Assembly (NCBI GenBank): GCA_964607705.1
Contig: CAZSLI010000012.1
Span: 15,246 to 79,245, forward strand
Direction: 5' to 3'
DNA length: 64,000 nucleotides
From: CAZSLI01 sp964607705
GTDB lineage: Bacteria > Actinomycetota > Coriobacteriia > Anaerosomatales > PHET01
Of this stretch, positions 17,354 through 27,100 are shown piece by piece. The notes under the pieces were generated by a model. That model saw only the letters and a list, made by a program, of their open reading frames with translations, had not been told where the DNA came from and did no database searches. The position numbers were made by a program, and so were the translations under genes. Within the stretch, counting starts at the first letter, position 1. Each line of letters opens with the position of its first letter.

Positions 17354-19999
17354 CTAGGCGAGTTCGGCGAGCTGTGCGTCGATAAGCGCCAGCGACTCGG
17401 CGAGATCGGCAGCCTTGGCGCGGTCCTTCTCGACGACCTCGGGGGCGGCCTTGGCGAGGAAGCCCTCGTTGGACAGCTTCTTCTCGAGCCGCTCCATCTC
17501 CGTCGCGGTCTTGTCGCGGTCTTTGCGTAGGCGAGCCGCCTCCGCCTCGAAATCGACGAGGCCCTCGAGCGGCAGGTAGACCTCGAGACCGGCCGCCAGC
17601 ACAGTCGCCGAGTGCGCGGGCTTCACGACGTCGACACCCGCCGTGAACGAGCTGACCCCGGCCAGCGAGGCCATGTCGCCGAACTCGCTGTCGACCCACT
17701 GCTTTTCGGCGTCGCCGGCGGTACGGAAGACCACCTCGAGGCCTTGGCGAGGAGGCAGCTGGTAGCGGGAGCGCACGGCGCGGATGCCGGTCACGACGTC
17801 GATGAGACGCGAGATCGAACGCTCCGCGCCGTCGTCGGCGAACCCGGCGAGCGAGTCGGCGGTCGGCCAAGGGGCGATCATGAGCGACTCGGCGTCGGAG
17901 CCATGAGGCAGGTTGCGCCAGATCGCCTCGGTGACGAACGGCATCATCGGGTGAAGCAGTCGCAGCGCCTGGTCGAGCACGAAGACGAGGTTGCGCTGAG
18001 CGACCTCGCGCTGCACGCCACCGGCCTGGAGGCGCGGCTTGGCGAGCTCGATGTACCAGTCGCAGAACTCGCTCCAGAAGAAGTCGTAGAGCGCGCGAGA
18101 CACCTCGCCGAACTCGTAGGCATCGAGGCCCTCGTTCACGCGGGTGGCGAGCCCCGAAAGGCGCGAGAGGATCCAGCGGTCGGCGACGGTCGCCGCGACC
18201 GGCTCGCCGGGCTCGTAGCCGTCGAGGTTCATGAGCACGAAGCGGCTGGCGTTCCAGATCTTGTTGGCGAAGTTGCGGCTCGACAGGAGCTTGTCCTCCG
18301 AGAACTTGATGTCTTGGTTCCCGGTGACCTGGAGCATGAGGCCGAAGCGCATACCGTCGGCGCCGTAGTGTTCCATGAGGTCGAGCGGATCCACGCCCGT
18401 CCCGAGCGACTTGCTCATGCGTCTGCCCTCGGCGTTGAACACGGTCGGGTGGATGATCACGTCGTCGAACGGGATCTGGCCGTCTTGGAAGTACATGCCG
18501 CTCATCACCATGCGCGCGACCCACAGGAACAAGATGTCGCGCGCGGTGGAGAGCACGCTGGTGGGATAGAAGTAATCCACGCGCGGGTCCTCAGCAGGCC
18601 AGCCGAACGTGGCGAAGGGCCACAGCTGGCTCGAGAACCAGGTGTCGAGAACGTCCTCGTCCTGGCGCACCGCTCCCCCGCAGCCGGGGCACACCACGAG
18701 GTCGTCCATGCTCGCGGTCATGTTGTTGCACGAGTCGCAGTAGAAGACCGGGATACGGTGGCCCCACCACAGTTGGCGGGAGATGCACCAGTCGCGGATG
18801 TTCTCCATCCAGTGGAAGTAGACGTTCTCCCAGCGCTTGGGGTGGAACGAGACGCGGCCGTCGCGCACGGCCTCGATGGCGGGCTCCGCGAGCGGCTTCA
18901 TGTCCACGAACCACTGGTCGGAGAGCCACGGCTCGATGACCGTGTGGCAGCGGTAGCAGTGACCCACCGAGTGGACGTGGTCGTCGACCTTGACGAGCAG
19001 GCCCTGCTCCTCAAGGTCATCGACGATCTGCTCGCGCGCGGCGTAACGGTCTAGCCCGGCGTACTGGCCGCCCGCCTCGGCGATGGTCGCGTCCGCGTTC
19101 ATCACGTTGATCTTCTCGCAGCCGTGACGCTCGCCGATCTCGAAGTCGTTGGGGTCGTGCGCCGGCGTGACCTTCACGGCACCGGAGCCGAAGCTGGGGT
19201 CGACGTAGTCGTCGGCGACGATGGGGATCTCGCGACCGAGAAGCGGCAGCACGACCGTTGCTCCGACGAGATCCTTGTAGCGTTCGTCATCCGGGTGAAC
19301 GGCGATGCACGTGTCGCCGAGCATGGTCTCCGGACGCGTGGTGGCGACGATGACGCTGTCCACCTCGCCGACGGGCTCCTTAAGCGGATAGCGCAGATGC
19401 CACAGGTGGCTGTCCACGTCCTCGTGCTCGACCTCGATGTCCGAAAGTGCCGTCGAGCAGCGCGGGCACCAGTTGATGATGCGCTTGCCGCGGTAGATGA
19501 GGCCCTTCTCGAACCAGTCGACGAAGACCCGGCGCACGGCGTCCTGGTAGCTCGGGTCCATGGTGAACCAGACATCGCTGTAATCGCAGCTGCAGCCCAT
19601 CGCCTTCAGCTGGTTGATGATGGTGGAGCCGTACTCGTTCTTCCAGTCCCAGCACGCCTCGACGAACTTCTCGCGGCCGAGGTCGTGGCGGGTGAAGCCC
19701 TCCTTGGCGAGCTTCTGCTCGACTTTGTTCTGGGTGGCGATGCCGGCGTGGTCGGTGCCGACCACCCAGCGCGCCGGGCGGCCGGTCATGCGCTGCCGCC
19801 TCACGAGCACGTCTTGGATCGTGTTGTTGAGCGCGTGGCCCATGTGGAGAGAACCGGTGACGTTCGGCGGCGGGATGACCACCGAGTAGGGCCGTACGCC
19901 CTCGACGATCTCGGCTTCGAAGTAGCGGCCGACCGTCCACGACTCGAAGATCGGGCCTTCGACGGCCTTGGGGTCGTATGCCGTGGGCATATCGCTCAC
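17354..19999 (-). CDS. valS: valyl-tRNA synthetase
   Basis: Class Ia synthetase of about 881 aa. PPNVTGSLHMGHAL carries the HIGH-type motif and RRMSKSLGTGVDP the KMSKS loop. The CP1 editing domain lies between them, and the C-terminal ~70 residues form the tRNA-binding coiled coil. GTG 19999 is preferred, with AAGGGA six bases before it. ATG 19990 is also possible, and the more upstream GTG at 20026 has no ribosome site. No T-box core was found upstream; a 7-bp hairpin (20091-20108) is the only structure in the leader. Confidence 0.95.
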   Translation of the reverse strand: MSDMPTAYDPKAVEGPIFESWTVGRYFEAEIVEGVRPYSVVIPPPNVTGSLHMGHALNNTIQDVLVRRQRMTGRPARWVVGTDHAGIATQNKVEQKLAKEGFTRHDLGREKFVEACWDWKNEYGSTIINQLKAMGCSCDYSDVWFTMDPSYQDAVRRVFVDWFEKGLIYRGKRIINWCPRCSTALSDIEVEHEDVDSHLWHLRYPLKEPVGEVDSVIVATTRPETMLGDTCIAVHPDDERYKDLVGATVVLPLLGREIPIVADDYVDPSFGSGAVKVTPAHDPNDFEIGERHGCEKINVMNADATIAEAGGQYAGLDRYAAREQIVDDLEEQGLLVKVDDHVHSVGHCYRCHTVIEPWLSDQWFVDMKPLAEPAIEAVRDGRVSFHPKRWENVYFHWMENIRDWCISRQLWWGHRIPVFYCDSCNNMTASMDDLVVCPGCGGAVRQDEDVLDTWFSSQLWPFATFGWPAEDPRVDYFYPTSVLSTARDILFLWVARMVMSGMYFQDGQIPFDDVIIHPTVFNAEGRRMSKSLGTGVDPLDLMEHYGADGMRFGLMLQVTGNQDIKFSEDKLLSSRNFANKIWNASRFVLMNLDGYEPGEPVAATVADRWILSRLSGLATRVNEGLDAYEFGEVSRALYDFFWSEFCDWYIELAKPRLQAGGVQREVAQRNLVFVLDQALRLLHPMMPFVTEAIWRNLPHGSDAESLMIAPWPTADSLAGFADDGAERSISRLIDVVTGIRAVRSRYQLPPRQGLEVVFRTAGDAEKQWVDSEFGDMASLAGVSSFTAGVDVVKPAHSATVLAAGLEVYLPLEGLVDFEAEAARLRKDRDKTATEMERLEKKLSNEGFLAKAAPEVVEKDRAKAADLAESLALIDAQLAELA

Positions 20000-20090
20000 T
20001 TCAGGTCCCTTCGTCAACACGCGCACGTGCGCTCGGATAGCGTTCCCGATTCTAGCAGTCGCCCACCAGGCCAGGGGGCGTCACCGCGAG

Positions 20091-20108
20091 CCAGTCACGG
20101 CTGACTGG
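20091..20108. repeat. perfect short inverted repeat between valS and a divergent small gene
   Basis: CCAGTCA-CGGC-TGACTGG is a 7-bp perfect stem, nested inside weaker CCACCAG (20063-20069) / CTGGTGG (20105-20111) complementarity. It lies in the divergent region between valS (minus) and the 97-aa gene (plus) and could be an operator or a leader hairpin. No U-run follows in either direction. Confidence 0.4.
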
Positions 20109-20234
20109 TGGACCGCCTGCCCTGACGAAGGCCGTACTGCCGTCTACCGATGGTGCGGTTAATCGAACTTCATTTATTGGTAGAGAGCGTTAAGGGGGTA
20201 AGACGATCAGCCGGCGCTCCGGAAGGAGACGGCT

Positions 20235-20528
20235 ATGGCATGCGAGTTGGTCGCCACCTGTCCATTCTTCAACGAGCAGACCGACGCCAAACCGACGATA
20301 CTCGCCCTCTACCGTGCACGATATTGCCGAGGACAGAGCTCGGAGTGCGCCCGCTATCTCATCTTCGTCGCCATGGGCAGAGAGCACGTGCCGCGCAACC
20401 TGTACCCGAGCGACCAGTTGCGTGCGTTGGCGCTGGTACGCGAGGCCCACTTTGCCACGCACAACCCGCAACACGACGCGGGCGAACGCGCGGAAGAGTA
20501 CTCGCCGGGCAACTCCCGCATCGCCTGA
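20235..20528 (+). CDS. small four-cysteine protein, function unknown
   Basis: A 97-aa plus-strand gene among minus-strand neighbours. The ATG follows an excellent GGAAGGAG ribosome site, and codon choice is GC-rich as in the neighbours. The protein has Cys3, Cys9, Cys31 and Cys38 in the pattern MACELVATCPFF...YCRGQSSECARY. That arrangement suggests a metal- or Fe-S-binding mini-domain, and small proteins beginning MACEL.A.CPFF occur in other anaerobes as far as I recall. The C-terminal half is polar. An AT-rich patch around 20167-20182 may hold its promoter. Its 3' end comes within 11 bases of the convergent clpX stop. Confidence 0.75.
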   Translation: MACELVATCPFFNEQTDAKPTILALYRARYCRGQSSECARYLIFVAMGREHVPRNLYPSDQLRALALVREAHFATHNPQHDAGERAEEYSPGNSRIA

Positions 20529-20538
20529 CTGGCCGACG

Positions 20539-21798
20539 CTAGGCGGAGGCCGCTTCTCCTCGGCGGACGAGCGTGGGGCCGGCACCGTTCTCGATCGTCT
20601 CGGCGGTGACCACGACCTCCTCGATGTCGGTCGCGCTGGGCAACTCGTACATCGTGTCGAGCAGGACGTGCTCGCAGATGGAGCGGAGGCCGCGCGCACC
20701 CGTGCCGCGCTTGATGGCTTGCCGGGCGATCGCGCCGAGCGCGTCCTCGGTGAAGATCAGCCGCACGTTCTCCAGGCCGAAGAGGCGCTGGTACTGCTTC
20801 ACCAGCGCATTCTTGGGCTCCGTGAGGATCTTGACCAGATCGTCCTCGGTGAGCTCCTCGACGTTCGTGATGACGGGCAACCGACCGACGAACTCAGGAA
20901 TCATGCCGAACTTGTGCAGGTCTTCAGGCAGCACCTGGCCGAGGAGCTCGCCCAGCTGGTGCTGACCCGGCTCAGCGAGCTCGGCAGTGAAGCCGACGCC
21001 CTTCTTGCCGATGCGGTCCGCAATGAGCCGATCGAGTCCCACGAACGCACCGCCGAGGATGAACAGGATGTTGGTGGTGTCGATCCGGATGAGCTCCTGC
21101 TGCGGGTGCTTGCGTCCGCCCTGGGGCGGCACGGCGGCCTCAGTGCCCTCGAGGATCTTGAGCAGTGCCTGCTGCACTCCTTCGCCGGACACGTCGCGCG
21201 TGATGGAGAGGTTCTCAGCCTTGCGGGCGACCTTGTCGATCTCGTCGATGTAGATGATGCCGACCTCGGCCCGCTTCGTGTCGAAGTCGGCCGCCGTGAT
21301 GAGCTTCAGCAGGATGTTCTCGACGTCCTCCCCCACGTAGCCGGCCTCGGTGAGTGCGGTCGCGTCGGCGATGGCGAACGGCACGCGCAGCACCCGAGCG
21401 AGCGTCTGGGCGAGCAGCGTCTTGCCGCAGCCGGTCGGGCCCAACAGCAGGATGTTGCTCTTGGCGAGCTCAACCTCATCGTCGTGCACGCTGGTGGGTA
21501 GCGTGACGCGCTTGTAGTGGTTGTAGACCGCAACGGAGAGCACCTTCTTGGCGCGCTCCTGCCCGATCACGTAGTTGTTGAGCGCCTCGTAAATCTGCGC
21601 CGGCGTGGGAAGTTCCTCGAGCAGCGGCGCCTCGCCGGACTCCTCGGAAAGCTCATCCTCGACTATGTCGTTGCACAGCTCGATGCACTCGTCACAGATA
21701 TACACGCCCGGTCCCGCGATGAGCTTGCGCACGTGGCGCTGGCTCTTGCCGCAGAAGGAGCACTTGAGCTGCTCCGAACCGTCAGTGGGTGTCGGCAT
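20539..21798 (-). CDS. clpX: ATP-dependent Clp protease ATP-binding subunit ClpX
   Basis: AAA+ unfoldase that feeds tagged substrates to ClpP; 419 aa from ATG 21798, four bases after the clpP stop. The N-terminal zinc finger is CSFCGKSQRHVRKL...CDECIELC. Walker A is GPTGCGKTLLAQ, Walker B is IIYIDEIDKV, the RKH-loop equivalent is GGRKHPQQE, and sensor regions follow. The 17 upstream in-frame residues lie inside clpP and were rejected. ClpXP is the main protease for the tmRNA tag encoded at 50718-51070. Confidence 0.97.
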   Translation of the reverse strand: MPTPTDGSEQLKCSFCGKSQRHVRKLIAGPGVYICDECIELCNDIVEDELSEESGEAPLLEELPTPAQIYEALNNYVIGQERAKKVLSVAVYNHYKRVTLPTSVHDDEVELAKSNILLLGPTGCGKTLLAQTLARVLRVPFAIADATALTEAGYVGEDVENILLKLITAADFDTKRAEVGIIYIDEIDKVARKAENLSITRDVSGEGVQQALLKILEGTEAAVPPQGGRKHPQQELIRIDTTNILFILGGAFVGLDRLIADRIGKKGVGFTAELAEPGQHQLGELLGQVLPEDLHKFGMIPEFVGRLPVITNVEELTEDDLVKILTEPKNALVKQYQRLFGLENVRLIFTEDALGAIARQAIKRGTGARGLRSICEHVLLDTMYELPSATDIEEVVVTAETIENGAGPTLVRRGEAASA

Positions 21799-21802
21799 GG
21801 GG

Positions 21803-22417
21803 CTACTTGCCTTCCGTCGCCTTGCGGCTCTCGATGACCTCATCCACAAGACCGTAGTCCCGGGCTTCGGCAGCGATCATGATGTTGTCGCGCTCGGTGT
21901 CCTCGTGGATCTTCTCGCACGGCTGGCCGGTGTGGCTCGCCAGGATGTCGTCGAGCTGCGCGCGCATGCGCAGCATCTCCTTGGCCTGGATCTCGATATC
22001 GGTCACCTGGCCCTGTGTACCGCCCCACGGCTGATGGATCAGCACTCGGCTGTGCGGTAGCGCGTAACGCTTGCCGGCGGCACCGCTCGCGAGGAGCACA
22101 GCGGCCATGGAGGCGCACTGCCCGACGCAGATGGTCGACACGTCGCACTTGATGAACTGCATCGTGTCGTAGATCGCGAGGCCGGACGTGACGGAGCCAC
22201 CCGGCGAGTTGATGTAGAGGCTGATGTCCTTCTCAGGGTCAGCGCTCTCCAGGTGGATCAGCTGAGCGATGAGGAGGTTGGCGATGTGGTCATCGATCTC
22301 CGTGCCGAGGAACACAACGCGCTCGTTGAGCAGTCGCGAGTAGATGTCGAAGCTACGCTCGCCGCGGGAAGTCTGCTCGACGACGATCGGTACGAGTGCC
22401 TTGGCGTCAGGAAGCAT
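21803..22417 (-). CDS. clpP: ATP-dependent Clp protease proteolytic subunit
   Basis: 204-aa serine peptidase that forms the tetradecameric chamber. The catalytic serine is in GQCASMAAVLL near residue 100 (most ClpP read GQAASM; here a cysteine sits two before the serine), the histidine is in LPHSRVLIHQP, and the aspartate lies in the ERDNIM region. The ATG at 22417 is six bases after the tig stop; GAGGAGTAGG spanning the tig end provides the ribosome site. tig-clpP-clpX is a conserved protein-quality operon. Confidence 0.97.
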   Translation of the reverse strand: MLPDAKALVPIVVEQTSRGERSFDIYSRLLNERVVFLGTEIDDHIANLLIAQLIHLESADPEKDISLYINSPGGSVTSGLAIYDTMQFIKCDVSTICVGQCASMAAVLLASGAAGKRYALPHSRVLIHQPWGGTQGQVTDIEIQAKEMLRMRAQLDDILASHTGQPCEKIHEDTERDNIMIAAEARDYGLVDEVIESRKATEGK

Positions 22418-22423
22418 GGATGC

Positions 22424-23854
22424 CTACTCCTCAGTCGTCTCGTCAGCGGGGGCCGCCTCGTCGGCAGACTCCTCGGCCTTCTTCTTGGTGCGGGTAGCCT
22501 TCTTGGGCGACTTCTTCTTAGTACCCTCGTCGGCGGCCTCAGTCGCATCAGACTCAGGCGCCTCCTCGGTGATCGTCAGGTGCTCGAACGCCCACTCGGT
22601 CGCCTTGCGGTGCATGATCTGCTCGCGCAGCACCGGCATGAGGCCGAGGTCCTCCCAGCGCTTGCGCGCCTCTTCGGCGGAGGCGTCGGTCGCCTCGGCG
22701 ACGGTCGTGAGCTCGCTTTCGACGTCCTCCTCGCTGACCTCGAGACCAGCCGCACGGAAGAGCGCCTCGAGCGCGAGGTCCTCCTTGAGCGACTGCTCTG
22801 CCTGGAGCTTCAGGTCCGCCTGCAGGGTGTCCATGTCGACACCTGACATCTCCAGGTACTGGTCGATCTGCATCCCACGGCTCTCGATCATGCCGAGGAA
22901 GTCACGCATCATCGTGCCTTCGCGCTGAGTGATCATGGCCTCAGGCACGTCGCCTTCGACGCGCTCGGCGACCGCTTCACGCACGCGGCGCTCCTTGAGG
23001 CGCTCCCACGACTGGCTCTTCTGCAGGTCGATGCGCGAACGGATGTCGGCGATCATGTCGTCGACCGAGTCGAAGCCGCCCACGTTGCCGGCGAACTCGT
23101 CGTCGACCTCAGGAAGGCGCTTGGCCTTCACCTCGTGCACCGAGACATCGAAGCCCGCGGTCTTGCCGGCGTACTCGCTCGTGCCCTCGGGGATCTGGAA
23201 CTCGATGTGACGCTCCTCGCCCGCCTTCGCGCCGACGAGACCCGAGTCGAAGTCGAGCGGCATGAGGCCGCGACCCATCTCGTACAGATACTGATCGACC
23301 TGGTTTCCCTCGTAGGCCTCGCCGTCCACGGTGCCTACGAACGAGAGCAGCACGTAGTCATCGGGCTCGATACCCCGGTCTTCGACCGGCTCAAGGGCGG
23401 CGAAGCGCTCGCGGGCGACCTCGATGTGCGAGTCGATCTCGTCCTGCGTGGCCTCGCGCGGCGGCATGGCGATGGTCAGGCCATCGATGCTCGAGACGGT
23501 CAGCTCGGGCCGCACTTCGATCTCGGCCCAATAGCTGAACTCCTTACCAGGCTCGACGACGTCGAGTTCGGTGAGTTCGGGCGACTCGATGGGACGCAGT
23601 GCCTCCTGGTCGAGGGCCTTGGGATACGTGCTGTTCACCAGCTCCTCGGTGGCCTCGGTGAGGATGTACTGCTTGCCGAGCTGCTGCTCGAGGATGGGCT
23701 TCGGAGCCTTGCCCGGACGGAACCCCGGGAAGCGGTACTTCTTCCCGAGGACTTTGTACGTACGATCGATGGCCGCGTCCACCTCGTCGGGGGTGACGGT
23801 GACGGACAGCTTGACGGCCGAGCCCTCGAGACGCTCGACAGAAGTGGTCAGCAC
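22424..23854 (-). CDS. tig: trigger factor
   Basis: Ribosome-bound chaperone and peptidyl-prolyl isomerase, 476 aa from GTG 23854 (GAAAGGAAC upstream). The N-terminal ribosome-docking loop reads FPGFRPGKAPKPILEQQLG. The PPIase domain spans about 150-240 (DYVLLSFVGTVDGEA), and the C-terminal chaperone arms follow. The last ~40 residues are a charged low-complexity tail rich in K, E, A and T. The frame stays open upstream into tRNA-Leu, but that part is not protein-like. Confidence 0.95.
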   Translation of the reverse strand: MLTTSVERLEGSAVKLSVTVTPDEVDAAIDRTYKVLGKKYRFPGFRPGKAPKPILEQQLGKQYILTEATEELVNSTYPKALDQEALRPIESPELTELDVVEPGKEFSYWAEIEVRPELTVSSIDGLTIAMPPREATQDEIDSHIEVARERFAALEPVEDRGIEPDDYVLLSFVGTVDGEAYEGNQVDQYLYEMGRGLMPLDFDSGLVGAKAGEERHIEFQIPEGTSEYAGKTAGFDVSVHEVKAKRLPEVDDEFAGNVGGFDSVDDMIADIRSRIDLQKSQSWERLKERRVREAVAERVEGDVPEAMITQREGTMMRDFLGMIESRGMQIDQYLEMSGVDMDTLQADLKLQAEQSLKEDLALEALFRAAGLEVSEEDVESELTTVAEATDASAEEARKRWEDLGLMPVLREQIMHRKATEWAFEHLTITEEAPESDATEAADEGTKKKSPKKATRTKKKAEESADEAAPADETTEE

Positions 23855-23911
23855 GATGTGGTTCCTTTCGTTGAAAACGAATCTACCGGTGCCGGTCCCG
23901 GCTGGTCTGCT

Positions 23912-23996
23912 TGGTGCGGGCGAGAGGACTCGAACCTCCACGAGTTTCCCCACCGGAACCTAAATCCGGCGCGTCTGCCAGTTCCGCCACGCCCGC
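23912..23996 (-). tRNA. tRNA-Leu (anticodon TAG)
   Basis: Complete class II tRNA. The acceptor GCGGGCG pairs with CGCCCGC, with discriminator A and an encoded CCA. The anticodon stem CCGGA/TCCGG holds the loop TTTAGGT, so the anticodon is UAG (CUA, and probably CUN by wobble). A long variable arm, GGTGGGGAAACTCGT, identifies Leu. TACACT on the minus strand (24017-24012) is a likely -10. Confidence 0.96.
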
Positions 23997-24136
23997 ATGG
24001 AAAACCTGCATAGTGTAGCAAAAGGCGCGGACACGGACTTGATTCCCCAACCGGCGTCCGATGCCCGGATCCGACGCAGGGCGACGGCGGACAGAGCCGC
24101 CATGCGAATGCGTCGGCAGACATCAGCCGAGCAACG

Positions 24137-27100
24137 TTACCTGAACCACACCGCCCAGTCGCCTGAGGTAAAGATATACACCAGGTAGTAGCCGCTGACA
24201 GGCGCTCGAAACGTGTCGTAGTAGACGCTGCCGTCCACGTCATAAACGTCCCACTCGCCCATGGTGGCCCCGTTGGGCGCATCGATGGCCAGCGTGAGAT
24301 CGGGTTGCCCGTAGTCGAGGCCGAACTGCGTACAGACGAGCGCGGCGCCGGCTTCCAGGTAGACGCGACGGCTCTCGGGCCCGTATCCAGTGAGCTCGAC
24401 GTACCTCGACTTGACCAGCCGCTTGCTGCTCACAGAGGCCATTTGCGTCGTGTCCCCTGCGAACCTGAATCGGTAGTAGGTGTTCGCGGTCGGCTTGACC
24501 GAGGTGGAGACCACGCCCTTGGACGACGTCTTCAGGCTGCGAGCCCGCACCCAGGTCGAGCCGTCGTCCGACGACTCGAGGATGACGGGCTTGTAGGCGA
24601 TACCCCGTCCGCCGCTGTCCTTGAGGACGCCTGTCAACTTCACGGCGATGCCGTAGGTGGCGGTCGTGCGGTTCTGCGACGCCGAGATGCTCGTCGGGTT
24701 CACCGAGACGTATCGGGCACCAGAGGTCGTGCCGGCATGAAGCGAATCGGCTCCGACCGCCGCCTTGAGCATCCACCGGCCGGCATAGGGCAGCGAGAGT
24801 GAGACGGCATAGCGCGACGTGACGCTGTTATAGGTGGAAGCACGTGCCGAGACGGTCTTCCTCAGCACCCAGGCGCTGTTCTCGTAGCGATAGCACCTCA
24901 CCTTGACGGGGTACGAGCCCGCGGTGTGCTTCGGTCGCAGATAGCCGGCCACGGCGAACGGCCGATTCCTCGTGGCTTTGCTCGGAGCAGAGGGTGTCGT
25001 CAGGTAGGCATAGCGAGATGCCACGGCGACGGCACTCGTGGACGGCTTCACGACGTCGCTCACGCCCGGGTAAGCCGCACGCAGGTATGTTCGACCACTC
25101 GGTGTGAAGGCGGCGCTCGCTGCCCCGTCCACGAGCGGGACAGCCTTCAAGGTCGTCCATCGCCTGTTGTCCGACGATCGCTGGAACAGCACCGTCCCTG
25201 CGCCGACGGGCACCTCATCGGAATCCACGATGACTGCGGTGACGGTGACTTGCCCGCCGTAGTTCGCGACGGGGGGCCATACGTCCACTGAAGCGCCCGT
25301 CGCTCGAACTCGCGCCCACGTGAGACTGAAGTCTGACGAGTCTATCGACGGCACCTTGTGGACTCGGACGAGGTAGTCGCCGGCCTGGCTCACTGACTGG
25401 ATGTCGGCGGTGGTCGCGTCGGCCCTCAGCACTCCTCCGTCCGGCGCGATCACGTCGAAAGACATGGGGACCGGTCCGCTGGTCTCCGAAAGTGCGAGAC
25501 GAAGGTCGTCGCCGGGACGTAGTCCGATCCGGTAGGCCACGCTGGTCGTCTCGGCGCTGATGCTGCCTGCCAGCGGTGAGGCGGTCATGAGTTGGCTGCC
25601 GACGGGCGAAACGATCTGCGGCAGACTGAGCCGCCCATACCCGTATGCGTTGTCGGGGCCCGGCGCGCCCAGGTCCTCGCTGCCATTCTTGAGGAACTGC
25701 TCCAGCTGAGCCGGCGTGAACGATCCCGCCCTCTCAAGGATCAGAGCTGCCGCACCGGCGAGATGCGGGCTTGACGCCGAAGTGCCGTCGAAGACGCCGT
25801 ACAGGCTCGAGTGGACACCGGAGGGCGCGCTGATCTCGGGGGACACCCTGCCGTCGCGGGTGGGTCCCTCAGAACTGTAACTGGCCTGCGTGTAGCCCGG
25901 CGCACGGCCGATGGCACCGACGGCCATGAAGCCGTCGCTAGGATTGTCAGCAGGACACACGATGCTGTAGGCGCTCACCTGGTGCTCCAGTGGAGCACCA
26001 GAGAGGTCGAACAAGTCCAGATCGACATCGGTCGACGTAGCCATGTACTTGTAGATGCACCACGCGTAAGTGCCGGTCACCGGGACTCGGCCCTCAAGTT
26101 CCTCACGCGGCTCGCACCCGGCGGTGCCATCTTGGACGTTGTCCCCCCACGCCACTTCAACCCAGCCATCAACGGCGTCGTAGCGATACAGGCCGAGGTC
26201 GTAGTCTTGGCTCGCGTTGGTCCACGAGTCCTTCCACGTCAGCGTGGCACCGACGTAGTCCCCCGCCTGAGCCGAGAAGATCTGGTCGTCGTCACCGGGT
26301 GCGAACTCTATGAACCTGTCGTCGTTGGCGTCGGTCGCGTCCCCGCGCCAATGGGTCCGACGCTCGTTACCGGCGGAGTTCGCCCAGAAGACACCCTGCG
26401 CCACCGCCTGGTCCACGATCCCGTTGATGAGACCGGTTCCGTCTCCGGGTGTCGATCCGACGTACCCCATGGACATGTTGATGACATTCACGCCTTGCGC
26501 GACCATCCACTGGCTCGCCGCTTGCAGCTCCAGCTCCGTTCCGAACTGAGCAACATAGAGCTGAGCGCCCGGCGCCATCGAGTGGACGATCTCGGCGACG
26601 GCGGTCCCATGGTCATCAGTCCCCAGACCTTCGGGACCGAGTGTGGGGCTGCCTTCCCAGCGCACGACTGAAGACGGAAGACCTGCGCCGAGCATGCCGT
26701 CCAAGCCGGCGAATCCGCCGTCCAGGATACCGACCTTGACGCCTGATCCGGTGTTGCCTGCTGCATGCCTGAGGGCCGCCCCGGTCTCAGAAACGCCCTC
26801 GCTTGCCACAGCCGCAACCGGACGGAGGGGCGGCCGCACGGCGAGCACTTCCGGCGACGTCGCGAGGTTCTTGAGTCGTCCGACGGGTACCGAGCACTGG
26901 ATCAGGTTGGCCGTTGTGAACTGGTCTGTTCCGCCCAGCGACTTAACCGCCCGCTTGGCCGCGGCCGTCTGGCCACTCTTGGCTCGAACGATGACAGTGA
27001 CGTTCTTGCCGTCTGTATGAAGTCGTGAAGTCTTCCCAAGTGCCCGGGTCTGGGGCTCAGTCTTCCCCGCAGCCTCTGCCGAGAACCGAGCGAGCCGCGA

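Noticed and set aside
20000..20234. T-box upstream of valS
   Set aside because: No GGTGGTACCGCG-type core on the minus strand; only a short 7-bp hairpin is present.
22424..23854. Low-complexity Lys/Glu tail of trigger factor as a frameshift artefact
   Set aside because: The tail stays in frame, ends normally next to clpP, and similar charged tails occur on IF-3 and CheA linkers here.
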